DNA of 19,561 nt from Hyphomicrobiaceae bacterium UBA4118 (GCA_002383105.1 DFXC01000144.1:569-20129), one strand, 5' to 3'; positions 1 to 7,915 are shown, numbered from the stretch's first letter. Program-made: numbers and translations. The notes: a model not told the origin generated them from the sequence alone.

Positions 1-2
1 TC

Positions 3-311
3 GCGCCGTCCTTCGCCGACATCTTCTACAACAACTGCTTCAAGAACGGCATCCTGCCGGTCACCCTGCCGCAGGCCGAAATCGACAAGCTCATCGACGA
101 TGCTTCGCGCGGGGCGAACGCCACCATCACCGTCGACCTTGCCGCTCAGGAGATCAGAGGGCCCGACGGCGGCGTCATCCATTTTGACATCGATCCCTTC
201 CGCAAGCGCTGCCTGATGGAAGGGCTCGACGACATCGGCTTGACGCTGGAGAAGGGCGCGGCGATCGACGACTTCGAGGCGAGGTCGCGCGCGGCGCGCC
301 CCTGGGCTTGA
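3..311 (+). CDS. leuD: 3-isopropylmalate dehydratase small subunit, 3' part
   Basis: This is the C-terminal 102 residues of LeuD; the gene starts before the window. With LeuC it forms isopropylmalate isomerase, which interconverts 2- and 3-isopropylmalate in cytosolic leucine synthesis. The start of the fragment reads [18 protein letters not shown], the typical LeuD block, followed by the beta-strand region ending in [20 protein letters not shown]. It closes with an RPWA-type C-terminus common in Hyphomicrobiales LeuD, so the 3' end looks intact. The stop at 309-311 abuts a minus-strand gene remnant. The family is about 200 residues long, so roughly half is missing only because the window begins here. 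leuB lies 1.45 kb downstream on the same strand, with two or three opposite-strand genes in between. Confidence 0.93.
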   Translation, partial: APSFADIFYNNCFKNGILPVTLPQAEIDKLIDDASRGANATITVDLAAQEIRGPDGGVIHFDIDPFRKRCLMEGLDDIGLTLEKGAAIDDFEARSRAARPWA

Positions 312-611
312 TACCCCTCCCACCCCGACCACGACCAGCCAGACGACCACGACCCACGAGAGCTTTGCCACGATGTCGTGGCAGGTGGCCGCGAGCCCCA
401 AGACCACCAGGCCAAAGACCGCTTGTGGGACGTAGTAGTACCGGCCGCCTCCATCGACCGAGATCCTATCTACCAGAGTTCCCAGCGAGCCATAGTAGGT
501 CAGGACCATCACGCAGCAACCGGCGGCGAACAGCCAAATCAGGTCCATCCTGCGGCGCAGCAGCAGCGCTACAACGAAGAGACCGAATACACCGATTGCA
601 CCGACCAAAAG
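312..611 (-). pseudogene. Membrane-protein C-terminal remnant (no start codon)
   Basis: Reading the minus strand from about 611 down to about 312 gives some 100 codons without a stop. They form hydrophobic stretches such as [28 protein letters not shown] and LSWVVVVWLVVVGVG, separated by the polar block VDGGGRYYYVPQ. An aromatic R-Y-Y-x-P loop between membrane helices is familiar from large bacterial membrane proteins of cell-surface polysaccharide loci. I cannot name the family with certainty. There is no start codon or ribosome binding site. The frame begins exactly where similarity of the upstream glycosyltransferase stops, in a different frame, so this looks like a deletion junction joining two decayed genes. 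The frame runs out at the end of leuD. That it is a gene remnant is inferred from hydrophobicity and the uninterrupted frame. Confidence 0.5.
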
Positions 612-1177
612 CCGAAGAAGAGCGCCTGCGTGATCATTTGGTTGTCGAAGACGAAGTCGTCCGAGCAGGCCAGCAGCGGGAGCCGCAGGAGAACGTCGCG
701 GCTCCAGGCCCGGTATCCCGTGTGAAACTCGGAGAACAGGATGTTCTGCACCGCGGTCAGCATGCGGTTGGCCACGTATTTATACAGCGGCATGCCTCCC
801 GCCAAAGCGCCTCCTCCGAGAATGCGGGAGGCGAGGACGGCATCGAACTGCTCAGAGGCAATCATCGACGCCATCGCGGTTACGAGTCTTGGCGTATATT
901 GATAGTCGGGGTGTAGCATCACGACGATGTCGGCGCCGCGCTCGAGCGCTGCCGCGTAGCAGGTCTTCTGGTTGCCGCCATAGCCGCGATTGTGTTCATG
1001 CTTGATCGTGTAAAGCCCGAGCGATCGCGCAAGCTCAGCCGTTGCGTCGGCGCTCGCGTCGTCGGTCAAGATGACATCGTCGACAACGTCTTTCGGGATC
1101 TCGGCGTAGGTCCGTTCCAGCGTTTTCGCGGCATTGTAGGCGGGGAGAACGACCGCAACGCGCCTGTTGAGAATCAC
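569..1177 (-). CDS. Glycosyltransferase family 2, C-terminally truncated
   Basis: The 202 residues belong to the dolichyl-phosphate-mannose-synthase-like GT-A group. [18 protein letters not shown] at the N-terminus is the nucleotide-sugar binding strand, DDASADAT follows, and [33 protein letters not shown] and [13 protein letters not shown] are typical family blocks. Homologues are around 240 residues long and continue after DDFVFDNQM into a GFRIGEI/CPTRYF segment. Here the protein leaves the family pattern at FFGF (about position 612) and ends 14 codons later. A few residues also seem missing before FHTGYRA. The only in-frame start is GTG at 1177, after a purine-rich GAGGGGG. It may be co-transcribed with the secreted-protein gene 49 bp upstream. 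The likely role was transfer of a sugar to a lipid carrier or glycan at the inner membrane. Probably inactive. Confidence 0.72.
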   Translation of the reverse strand: MILNRRVAVVLPAYNAAKTLERTYAEIPKDVVDDVILTDDASADATAELARSLGLYTIKHEHNRGYGGNQKTCYAAALERGADIVVMLHPDYQYTPRLVTAMASMIASEQFDAVLASRILGGGALAGGMPLYKYVANRMLTAVQNILFSEFHTGYRAWSRDVLLRLPLLACSDDFVFDNQMITQALFFGFWSVQSVYSVSSL

Positions 1178-1226
1178 ATCCCCCTCGCTTCAAGCTGTCC
1201 GGCAGCCATGAGGACCGGCCCCGGGC

Positions 1227-1703
1227 CTATTCGAACGCGATCGGCGCCGTGGTCTGCTCGATGAGCGGCTCGCCGTCGCGCGTGACCTTGACCTCGGCGT
1301 GATAGATTCCTTCGGGCCAGCCGCCCGCAGGGACCCCTCGCTTTCCCGCTTGCAGCAAATAACTCGCTCGGTCCTCGGCAAGCGTCTCGGTGTTGTGGAG
1401 TAGCGGCGCGTCACCGTTAACGAGCGCGATCTCGACGACGTCGCCCTTCTTGAGGTTAGCAATCCAAGCATAGGCTACAGCGGGGGTGTTGAAGTGGGGA
1501 GGCGGGAGGGCAGAACCCTTTTCCAGCTCCTCCTGGGTGACCTCGTGGTCGGTGATGCCGAGCCCAAGCACCTTGGCTTGCGTGGGCGGAGAATCGGCCT
1601 CTGCCAAGGACATCTGGCCGGCGCCCGCCGCGGCCAAGGCCTGAAATCCACCGAAGGCCAATCCTGTCATAAGCCCCAAGGCGAAGAGCGCCCTTGTCAG
1701 CAT
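1227..1703 (-). CDS. Secreted hypothetical protein
   Basis: The 158-residue protein starts with a clear Sec signal peptide: MLTRALFALGLMTGLAFGGF with cleavage probably after ALAAAGA near residue 28. The mature part is about 130 residues, acidic in its first half and predicted beta-rich at the end (WPEGIYHAEVKVTRDGEPL), which suggests a single Ig-like or beta-sandwich domain in the periplasm. There are no cysteines and no recognisable catalytic motif; I do not recognise the family. The ATG at 1703 follows AGGA. It is divergent from leuB, with only 57 bp between the two starts, and upstream of the truncated glycosyltransferase on the same strand, so a link to envelope functions is possible but not shown. 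Confidence 0.72.
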   Translation of the reverse strand: MLTRALFALGLMTGLAFGGFQALAAAGAGQMSLAEADSPPTQAKVLGLGITDHEVTQEELEKGSALPPPHFNTPAVAYAWIANLKKGDVVEIALVNGDAPLLHNTETLAEDRASYLLQAGKRGVPAGGWPEGIYHAEVKVTRDGEPLIEQTTAPIAFE

Positions 1704-1760
1704 TTCCTGGTCCCGCTACGCAAATTCGCGGCTAGGACTTAGCACAGGACCCCCCGAGGC

Positions 1761-2867
1761 ATGAAAACTTACAAGCTCCTGCTTCTCCCCGGCGACGGGA
1801 TCGGCCCCGAGGTGATGGGCGAAGTGGCCCGTGTCGTCGCCTGGGTCAACGCCAGCGGTCTCGCCGCCATCGAGACCGAGACCGACCTCGTCGGCGGCTG
1901 CGCCTATGACGCCCATGGGCAGGCGATCTCCGAGGCCGCCATGGAACGCGCCCTTGCCGCCGACGCCGTCATGCTCGGCGCCGTAGGCGGCCCGAAATGG
2001 GATGGCGTTGCTTATGATCAGCGCCCCGAGGCAGGGCTGCTCCGCTTGCGCAAGGACCTCGAGCTCTTCGCCAATCTCCGCCCCGCCATCTGCTATCCCG
2101 CTCTCGCCGACGCTTCCTCGCTGAAGCGCGACCGGGTCGACGGCCTCGACATCATGATCGTGCGCGAGCTGACCGGCGGGGTCTATTTCGGCCAGCCGAA
2201 GGAGATCGTCGAGCTGCCGGCCGGGCAGAAGCGGGCCATCGACACGCAGGTTTACGACACCTACGAGATCGAGCGCATCGCCGCCGTCGCCTTCGATCTT
2301 GCCCGCGAGCGCCGCAGGCTCGTGCATTCGGCCGACAAGCGCAACGTGATGAAGACCGGCGTGCTGTGGAACGAGGTGGTCACCCGCCTGCACAAGGAGC
2401 GCTACGGCGACGTGACGCTGCACCACATCCTCGCCGACAATTGCGCCATGCAGCTCGTGCGGGCGCCGAAGCAGTTCGACGTCATCGTCACCGACAATCT
2501 CTTCGGCGACATGCTGTCCGACGAGGCGGCGATGCTGACCGGCTCCCTCGGCATGCTGCCCTCAGCCTCGCTCGGCGCCGCCGACGCGACCGGCCGCCGC
2601 CCGGCGCTCTACGAGCCGGTGCACGGCTCGGCGCCTGACATTGCCGGTAAGGGCATCGCCAACCCGATCGCCACCATCGCCAGCTTCGTCATGTGCCTGC
2701 GCTATTCGTTCTATCTCGGCGACGCCGCCGACCGTATCGACCGTGCCATCGCAGATGTGCTGGCTCAGGGCTTGCGCACCGCCGACATCGCGCAGGAGGG
2801 CGGCCGCACCGTCGGCACACGCGAGATGGGCGAGGCCATCGTGGCGGCGCTCAACCGCCCATCCTAG
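1761..2867 (+). CDS. leuB: 3-isopropylmalate dehydrogenase
   Basis: LeuB oxidises and decarboxylates 3-isopropylmalate to 2-oxoisocaproate with NAD+, the third step of leucine synthesis, in the cytosol. The 368 residues match the usual family length. GDGIGPEVM (residues 11-19), [13 protein letters not shown] around 103-115 with the substrate-binding Arg, [16 protein letters not shown] with Arg135 and catalytic Tyr142, [20 protein letters not shown] with metal-binding Asp residues, and [19 protein letters not shown] near the NAD pocket are all present. It starts at ATG 1761 after GAGG. Because antisense genes occupy the leuD-leuB interval, leuB depends on read-through from leuD or on a promoter within the 57-bp gap or inside the antisense genes. 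Confidence 0.97.
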   Translation: MKTYKLLLLPGDGIGPEVMGEVARVVAWVNASGLAAIETETDLVGGCAYDAHGQAISEAAMERALAADAVMLGAVGGPKWDGVAYDQRPEAGLLRLRKDLELFANLRPAICYPALADASSLKRDRVDGLDIMIVRELTGGVYFGQPKEIVELPAGQKRAIDTQVYDTYEIERIAAVAFDLARERRRLVHSADKRNVMKTGVLWNEVVTRLHKERYGDVTLHHILADNCAMQLVRAPKQFDVIVTDNLFGDMLSDEAAMLTGSLGMLPSASLGAADATGRRPALYEPVHGSAPDIAGKGIANPIATIASFVMCLRYSFYLGDAADRIDRAIADVLAQGLRTADIAQEGGRTVGTREMGEAIVAALNRPS

Positions 2868-2892
2868 TTGAACGATTCACTGGAGACCAATC

Positions 2893-3594
2893 ATGAAACA
2901 CACGGTGAGCCTGCTCGCGGGCCTGCTCGCACTCCTCGTTGTCGGCCGAGCAGGATTCGCGGCGGGTGAAACCGGCACGCCGGCCGAGGCCAACAAGGCC
3001 GCCGCTGGCGCGACGCCTACGCCCGCGAAAGAGCCCGAGCTGACCCCCGAGGAGAAGGCCGAGAAGGAAGCGCGCAAAGCCTGCAAGATCAAGATCTGCG
3101 ACATCCTCGCCACCAAGGACGCTACAGGTGACGACGTCGCTTGCGACATCGTCAAGACCTGGCGCGGCGAGGACATCGCCAAGATGCTCGGCGGCAAGAT
3201 CGACTGGCCCTGGGGCAACGCCGTCTGCCAGTCGAAGCTCGAGCTTCAGCGCGCGCCGCTGGCCAAGGCCATGAGCGAGGCCTCTTACGTGATCGCCATG
3301 CCGTCGCAGAAGGTGCGCTGCACGCTGGCGCAGAAGGACAAAGGCGAGCCTTACGTGGTCGAAATCGCCATGGCGCCGAAGGTGACCTTCAAGGACGGCA
3401 AGGCGTCGGAGGCCACCATCAATTGGGGCGAGGCGCAGGCCCCCCTCCTCGTCTACCCTCTCGTCTATGCCGCCACCGGGCTCGACAACCAGACCAACGT
3501 GCTCGGGCCCGAGGTGGTGCGTATGGTGAACGAGTTTGCCACCAAGAAATGCGCCGGGGTGAAGAGCGAGCTGCCGAGCAACAAGCCGAACTAG
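2893..3594 (+). CDS. Secreted hypothetical protein with Cys-rich N-terminal part
   Basis: The 233 residues begin with a signal peptide (MKHTVSLLAGLLALLVVGRAGFAAG, cleavage near residue 24). An Ala/Pro/Glu-rich linker follows to about residue 60, then a globular domain opening with KACKIKICDIL and containing further cysteines (VACDI, NAVCQSK, VRCTLAQ, KKCAG), which suggests disulfides and a periplasmic location. KIDWPWGNAVC and PSQKVRCTL are distinctive, but I cannot assign a named family or function. GGAG precedes the ATG by a good distance, and the gene lies 25 bp after leuB on the same strand, so it may be co-transcribed. It ends 6 bp before the convergent DUF962 gene. Confidence 0.82.
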   Translation: MKHTVSLLAGLLALLVVGRAGFAAGETGTPAEANKAAAGATPTPAKEPELTPEEKAEKEARKACKIKICDILATKDATGDDVACDIVKTWRGEDIAKMLGGKIDWPWGNAVCQSKLELQRAPLAKAMSEASYVIAMPSQKVRCTLAQKDKGEPYVVEIAMAPKVTFKDGKASEATINWGEAQAPLLVYPLVYAATGLDNQTNVLGPEVVRMVNEFATKKCAGVKSELPSNKPN

Positions 3595-3600
3595 CGGCTC

Positions 3601-3930
3601 TCAGGCGATGCCCGCCCGTTTCAGCTCAGGCGCGAGTTGGCCCGTGATCCACAGCCGGAACATGCGAAGGTCGCATTGAAACGACCAGGTGGGATGCGAC
3701 ACCATGGTCGGGCGGTTTTTCTCGACCAGAAAATGCCCGGTCCACGCCAAGAGATAGCCGAGACCTGCCCCGGCGAGCGCGATCATAGGATTGACGGTGA
3801 CGAGACCAACGATGAGCGCAATGGCGCCGATGACCATGCCGAGCACATGCAGCATCCGCGTCCCCTCTTGCGCATGGTGGCGGAGATAATGCTGCCAGAA
3901 ATCATCGAAGCTTTCTTCGCCGCCCGCCAT
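3601..3930 (-). CDS. Mpo1-like/DUF962 membrane protein
   Basis: The 109-residue protein has the DUF962 layout: an N-terminal FDDFWQHYLRHHAQEGTRMLHVLG with conserved histidines, two hydrophobic helices (MVIGAIALIVGLVTV and MIALAGAGLGYLLAW), and GHFLVEKNRPTMVSHP. In yeast, Mpo1 of this family is an iron-dependent 2-hydroxy fatty acid dioxygenase acting in phytosphingosine breakdown, with histidines binding Fe2+; the bacterial role is not established. The start is taken at ATG 3930, preceded by GGGG at workable spacing. A GTG at 3942 in the same frame would add four residues, but its AAGGGG lies too close. It converges on the secreted-protein gene and diverges from the DoxX-like gene. Confidence 0.82.
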   Translation of the reverse strand: MAGGEESFDDFWQHYLRHHAQEGTRMLHVLGMVIGAIALIVGLVTVNPMIALAGAGLGYLLAWTGHFLVEKNRPTMVSHPTWSFQCDLRMFRLWITGQLAPELKRAGIA

Positions 3931-4112
3931 GGCCGACCCCACACCCCTTAGGAAGTCCGAGCCTATGGTGCTCTTCGCCGCAGGGTCAAGCGAGGTAGCG
4001 CTTCATGCTTTCTCGCGATGCTCCAGAGCGGCTAGAGTAGAGGCGCGGGCTCTGAACGGCTGCTCCCGCTAGGCGCGATCGACGCATAAGAGAAACCGAC
4101 GGGACGACCGTG

Positions 4113-4496
4113 ATGGACGCTGCTGACCCCTATCTCAAGCTGATCGGCCGGGCGATCCTTTCGCTGATGTTCATTCAGTCGGGCATCGGCAAGATCTTCG
4201 GCTATGCCGGGGCACAAGCGATGATGGAGCAGCACGGCGTTTCCGGCCTTCTGTTGCCGCTCGTCATTCTCACCGAGGCCGGAGGCGGGCTTTGCGTGCT
4301 GCTCGGCCTATGGACGCGCTACGCGGCGATCGCGCTTGCCGGCTTCTGCCTGCTGGCGGCGTGGTTCTTCCACGATCAGCCGGGCGATATGGGGCAGATG
4401 ATCAACTTCATGAAGAACATCACCATCGCCGGCGGCTTCCTCGTGCTCGCCGGCGCTGGTCCCGGCGCTCTCGCGCTGGACAATCTGCGGCGCTAG
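4113..4496 (+). CDS. DoxX family membrane protein
   Basis: The protein of 127 residues has about four transmembrane helices. The opening LKLIGRAILSLMFIQSGIGKI is the hallmark of the DoxX/DoxD group, followed by a loop (MMEQHGVSG), LLPLVILTEAGGGLCVLLGL, YAAIALAGFCLLAAWFFHD, and a last helix after INFMKNITIAGG. Members are inner-membrane proteins linked in different organisms to quinone or thiosulfate metabolism, or to SodA-associated complexes; the substrate here is unknown. The ATG at 4113 lies 8 bp after GGGA. A GTG immediately before it at 4110 is an alternative. The gene ends 10 bp before the convergent MFS gene. Confidence 0.85.
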   Translation: MDAADPYLKLIGRAILSLMFIQSGIGKIFGYAGAQAMMEQHGVSGLLLPLVILTEAGGGLCVLLGLWTRYAAIALAGFCLLAAWFFHDQPGDMGQMINFMKNITIAGGFLVLAGAGPGALALDNLRR

Positions 4497-4506
4497 GCTG
4501 AACGTC

Positions 4507-5715
4507 TCAGCTCGCGCTCTCACCCGAATTGACGATTGCGTTCTGCGCGAGCGGATCGGGAACAGCCACACCCGTCACCCGGTGCGTTGCGTAATAGCGG
4601 CGCAGCAGGACGAAGAGGGCCGCGGCGCCGACGAGCGGCAGGAGGATGGCCGCTGATAGAAGCACGCCGGCAGCGGCAAGAAGGGCGGCAAGCAGGCAGC
4701 CGGCCGCCCCGCCGACGTCCCAGCTTCCCTCCGTCGCCACATGGAATCTGAGCGTGCAGGGCGAACGCTTCGCCTGATTGTAGACGGCCGTCATCAGGGT
4801 CGGGATATAGAGGCACACCACCAAGGCCCCGAGCGCGTTGGCGACGATGGCGAGCAGGGCGTGACCCGGCGCGAAGGCGCGCAAGACTGTGGTGATTACG
4901 AGCGCGCCGATGGCAAATGACACCGCCCTCTGACCATGACCGGCATCTATCAGCCGGCCGAGAAAAAGCCCTGCCACCGCACCGACCAGCGCCGCCAGCG
5001 CGAGGGCGCCGCCGAACGCGACATAGCTTTCGCCCAACGACAGGAAAAGGGCGATCTGCCAGACGAAGAAATATCCCGCGGCGATCCAGCCATCGGCGAG
5101 AAAAAGCTTCATGCCCGGGATGGCCGCCCGGTATGCCCCGGGAGCCCGGCGCACCACGACGACATCGGGTGTCCAAAACAGCGGCAGAGCCCCGAACAGA
5201 AGAATTGCGGCAGTAGCGCCGAACGCCACGCGCGGCCCGAAGGCGACCAGCGCCCAGCCCGTCATGAGCGGACTCACGATGCCGACCAGGGCTGCCAGCG
5301 CCTCACGCGCCCCGAGCTCCGATCCGCGATGCTCATGATTGCCCAATGCGGCGTAATAAGCGTGGTAGCTCGACCAGTAGAAGGTGTCGCCGAGCGCGAC
5401 CACCAGACACAGCACGAACAAAGCTGGTCCGAGCCCGTGCACTTCGGCGAGAAGGGGATATTGCAGCGCGGTGAGGCACGTGCCGGCGATGACAAGAGCC
5501 CTCATGCCGGAACGCACGGCGATGGGCACGACGATGGGCCGGATGATGAATCGCCCGGCGAGGATCAGCGCCAGCGAGGCGAGTACCCATGGGATGGAAA
5601 CACCAGACTTCAGCAAATAGACGGCAAAAAACGCGCCGCCGCCGCTCAGCGCGATGGCGTGGATGCCGTAATGCAGGTTGAGGAGATTGACCGTCTTGCT
5701 GCGAAAGAAGGCCAT
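4507..5715 (-). CDS. MFS transporter
   Basis: The 402-residue protein has about 12 hydrophobic segments, with the central break near residues 190-200 (VVVVRRAPGAYRAAIPGMKL). The start MAFFRSKTVNLLNLHYGIHAIA leads into helix 1. The loop RFIIRPIVVPIAVRSGMRA sits where MFS motif A is expected, but only weakly resembles it. FLGRLIDAGHGQRAV in the C-terminal half is the equivalent loop. The aromatic run GDTFYWSSYHAYYAALGN is distinctive. It is an inner-membrane secondary transporter; the substrate cannot be predicted from sequence alone. It is divergent from asd, with 151 bp between the starts, and convergent with the DoxX-like gene. Confidence 0.85.
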   Translation of the reverse strand: MAFFRSKTVNLLNLHYGIHAIALSGGGAFFAVYLLKSGVSIPWVLASLALILAGRFIIRPIVVPIAVRSGMRALVIAGTCLTALQYPLLAEVHGLGPALFVLCLVVALGDTFYWSSYHAYYAALGNHEHRGSELGAREALAALVGIVSPLMTGWALVAFGPRVAFGATAAILLFGALPLFWTPDVVVVRRAPGAYRAAIPGMKLFLADGWIAAGYFFVWQIALFLSLGESYVAFGGALALAALVGAVAGLFLGRLIDAGHGQRAVSFAIGALVITTVLRAFAPGHALLAIVANALGALVVCLYIPTLMTAVYNQAKRSPCTLRFHVATEGSWDVGGAAGCLLAALLAAAGVLLSAAILLPLVGAAALFVLLRRYYATHRVTGVAVPDPLAQNAIVNSGESAS

Positions 5716-5866
5716 GAGGCTGTCCCGAATGTGTGTGTGGCGGGCGCGAAGGGGCGCTGGCGCGGTCGAATCCCGGACCTGAGAGGGAAACCTTTACATT
5801 CGCGCGGGCGTCCCATAAATCCGCTCCGAGGCAGGCGCACGGTAACGCCAGGCCACAGGAGCTGTC

Positions 5867-6892
5867 ATGGGCTACAAAGTCGCCGTCATCGGCGCCACCG
5901 GCAATGTCGGGCGCGAGATGCTCAACATCTTGGCCGAGCGCGAATTCCCCGCCGACGAGGTGTCCGCCATCGCCTCGCGCCGATCCATGGGCCGCGAGGT
6001 CTCTTTCGGCGACGGGCGACTGAAATGCCAGGACCTCGAGCAGTTCGATTTCAGAGGCGTGGATTTCGCCCTCATGTCGGCGGGCTCCGCCGTGGCCAAG
6101 GAATGGGCCCCGAAGATCGGCGCCCAAGGCTGCGTCGTCATCGACAACTCCTCCTGCTGGCGCATGGACCCCGACGTGCCGCTCATCGTGCCTGAGGTCA
6201 ATGCCGACGCCGTCGTTGGCTTCACCAAGAAGAACATCGTCGCCAATCCGAATTGCTCCACCGCCCAACTCGTCGTGGTGCTGAAGCCGCTCCACGACCG
6301 CGCCAAGATCAAGCGCGTCGTGGTCGCCACCTATCAGTCGGTGTCGGGCGCCGGCAAAGAGGCGATGGACGAGTTGTGGGACCAGACCAAGGGCATCTTC
6401 GTCACCAATCCGCCGGAGCCCAAGGCCTTCACCAAGCAGATCGCCTTCAACGTCATTCCTCATATCGACGTCTTCATGGAGGACGGCCAGACCAAGGAGG
6501 AATGGAAAATGATGGCCGAGACCAAGAAGATCCTCGATCCCAAGATCAAGCTCACCGCCACGTGCGTGCGCGTGCCGGTGTTCGTCGGCCATTCCGAGGC
6601 CGTCAATGTCGAGTTCGAGGACCCGATTACGGCAGCCGACGCGCGGAGGATCCTGCGCGAGGCGCCGGGCGTGCTCGTGGTGGATAAGCGCGAGCCCGGC
6701 GGCTATGTGACGCCGGTCGAATGTGTGGGCGACTACGCCACCTATGTGAGCCGCATTCGCGAGGACCAGACGGTCGACAACGGCCTCTCTTTCTGGGTCG
6801 TGTCCGACAATCTACGCAAAGGGGCCGCGCTCAACACGGTGCAGATCGCCGAGCTGATCATCAACCGCAACCTGCTCAAAAAAGCGGCTTAA
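5867..6892 (+). CDS. asd: Aspartate-semialdehyde dehydrogenase
   Basis: Asd reduces L-aspartyl-4-phosphate to aspartate semialdehyde with NADPH, the branch-point step to lysine/diaminopimelate, threonine and methionine. The 341 residues fit the family. VAVIGATGNVGREML (residues 5-19) is the nucleotide-binding loop, NPNCST places the catalytic cysteine at Cys130, YQSVSGAGKEAMDEL forms the substrate pocket, and CVRVPVFVGHSEAVNVE holds substrate Arg and the base His242. An AGGAG lies 5 bp before ATG 5867. The adjacent acyltransferase stub and carbonic anhydrase suggest that genes were once inserted downstream and then largely lost. Confidence 0.97.
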   Translation: MGYKVAVIGATGNVGREMLNILAEREFPADEVSAIASRRSMGREVSFGDGRLKCQDLEQFDFRGVDFALMSAGSAVAKEWAPKIGAQGCVVIDNSSCWRMDPDVPLIVPEVNADAVVGFTKKNIVANPNCSTAQLVVVLKPLHDRAKIKRVVVATYQSVSGAGKEAMDELWDQTKGIFVTNPPEPKAFTKQIAFNVIPHIDVFMEDGQTKEEWKMMAETKKILDPKIKLTATCVRVPVFVGHSEAVNVEFEDPITAADARRILREAPGVLVVDKREPGGYVTPVECVGDYATYVSRIREDQTVDNGLSFWVVSDNLRKGAALNTVQIAELIINRNLLKKAA

Positions 6893-6893
6893 G

Positions 6894-7133
6894 CGCCCCG
6901 CCGGCCGGACCGCCGAAATCTTTGGCTCGCCGATTTTCCGCCGCTACAACAAGCCCGAGTTCAGCTTCTGGGCGGCGATCGCCTGCGTGGTGGTGGCGCT
7001 TGCGACGCTCCACCTCGTTGAGCGCCCGGTGGAACGGCTGCGACGCATGATCAAGAAGCAATCGAGCCTTCCGGCCTTGCCCGGCCTTCCAGCCCCCGCG
7101 GCTGCGAACCCGACTGTTGTGACAGCGGGATAG
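6894..7133 (+). pseudogene. 3' remnant of an acyltransferase-3 gene
   Basis: Directly after the asd stop an open frame of about 79 codons without a start runs to a TAG at 7131. It reads IFRRYNKPEFSFWAAIACVV, continuing as a membrane helix to ATLHLVERPVERLRRMIKK, then a low-complexity Ala/Pro tail. A final helix followed by an ERPxxRLRR-like motif is the usual C-terminal end of acyltransferase-3 (OafA/YrhL-type) inner-membrane proteins, which acetylate surface polysaccharides or Nod factors. Full-length members have 350 residues or more, so about four fifths of the gene is missing, apparently deleted up to the asd stop. The stop lies 3 bp from the end of the carbonic anhydrase gene. Confidence 0.68.
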
Positions 7134-7136
7134 TGC

Positions 7137-7769
7137 CTAGACCTCGCTCAAGGCGACGAAGCGCCCCGTCTCCTGCTCGAGACTGAGCAGCGCTCCACTC
7201 GCCAGGTCGAAATGCAGCCCGTGCAGGGCAAGCAGCCCCTGCTCCTCGGGCTCCTTGATAAAGGGAAAGCTGCGTAGCTGCGCCAACGATGAGCGTATCG
7301 CGGCGAATTCGAACGCCATCTCGTCGCCATAGGCGAAGATGTCGGTCTCCACGACCTTGAGATTGTCGAGCAGCGTGAGCCAGCTTCCGATGAAGCCCCG
7401 CTCCGGCACCTTGTCCCTGACCCCGCGCCGATACGCATCGACCCCTCCACAATGCGAATGCCCGAGCACGATGATGTGCGGCACTTTGAGCGCCAGGGCG
7501 GCGAATTCGATCGCAGCACTCGTGCCGTGATACATGCCTTCCGGCTCGTAAGGCGGCACGAGATTGGCGACATTGCGCAGGATAAACAGCGCGCCGGGCT
7601 CGGCATCGAAGATCGCCGACACGTCGACACGCGCGTCGCAGCAGGCGATCACCATGGCCGTCGGCGCCTGTCCGAGCTCGGCGAGCTGAAGATAGCGGCC
7701 GCGGTCGCTCGCATGCACGTCGCGTCGAAACCGCAGGTGACCCTCGATCAGTGTTCTTGGTAAATTCAA
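7137..7769 (-). CDS. Beta-carbonic anhydrase
   Basis: The enzyme interconverts CO2 and bicarbonate in the cytosol. The 210 residues carry both beta-class signatures: IACCDARVD with zinc ligand Cys43 and the Asp45-Arg47 dyad, and VLGHSHCGG with ligands His104 and Cys107. FILRNVANLVPP and HGTSAAIEFA are typical of the proteobacterial clade. No ATG or GTG exists between the upstream in-frame stop and the conserved N-terminus. The TTG at 7769 lies 7 bp after AGGGG and is the best start. Homologues beside cyanase genes are called cynT. Cyanase lies 2.1 kb away here, so this copy could supply its bicarbonate, but its place next to asd suggests a housekeeping gene. Confidence 0.93.
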   Translation of the reverse strand: MNLPRTLIEGHLRFRRDVHASDRGRYLQLAELGQAPTAMVIACCDARVDVSAIFDAEPGALFILRNVANLVPPYEPEGMYHGTSAAIEFAALALKVPHIIVLGHSHCGGVDAYRRGVRDKVPERGFIGSWLTLLDNLKVVETDIFAYGDEMAFEFAAIRSSLAQLRSFPFIKEPEEQGLLALHGLHFDLASGALLSLEQETGRFVALSEV

Positions 7770-7842
7770 ATCTAATCCCCTGTGCCAGAAAGCCTCGGCA
7801 CCATTTCAGCCGCTTCCGCGTTTGTCCACCAGGGGAGACGGA

Positions 7843-7863
7843 TCGATAGAGCGCGCCTATCGA
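7843..7863. promoter_or_regulatory. Interrupted palindrome, possible operator
   Basis: TCGATAG and CTATCGA form perfect 7-bp inverted arms around the 7-base GC-rich centre AGCGCGC. The dyad lies about 75 bp upstream of the carbonic anhydrase start and 255 bp upstream of the fdh start. Such a 21-bp dyad is the size expected for a dimeric regulator, but no specific family can be named. Confidence 0.35.
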
Positions 7864-7903
7864 CTGTTAGGAAGCGCCTACTTGATCTCGATTGACGAGT
7901 AGA

Positions 7904-7915
7904 GCGAAGCTTCGC
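7904..7915. repeat. Perfect 12-bp palindrome
   Basis: GCGAAGCTTCGC is a gapless palindrome 41 bp past the dyad at 7843-7863, in the same divergent promoter region. It could be an operator half of a larger site or chance in GC-rich DNA. Confidence 0.25.

Noticed and set aside
4936..6195. Long open frames opposite the MFS and asd genes
   Set aside because: They are antisense shadows in high-GC DNA with low-complexity Arg/Gly-rich translations and no family features.
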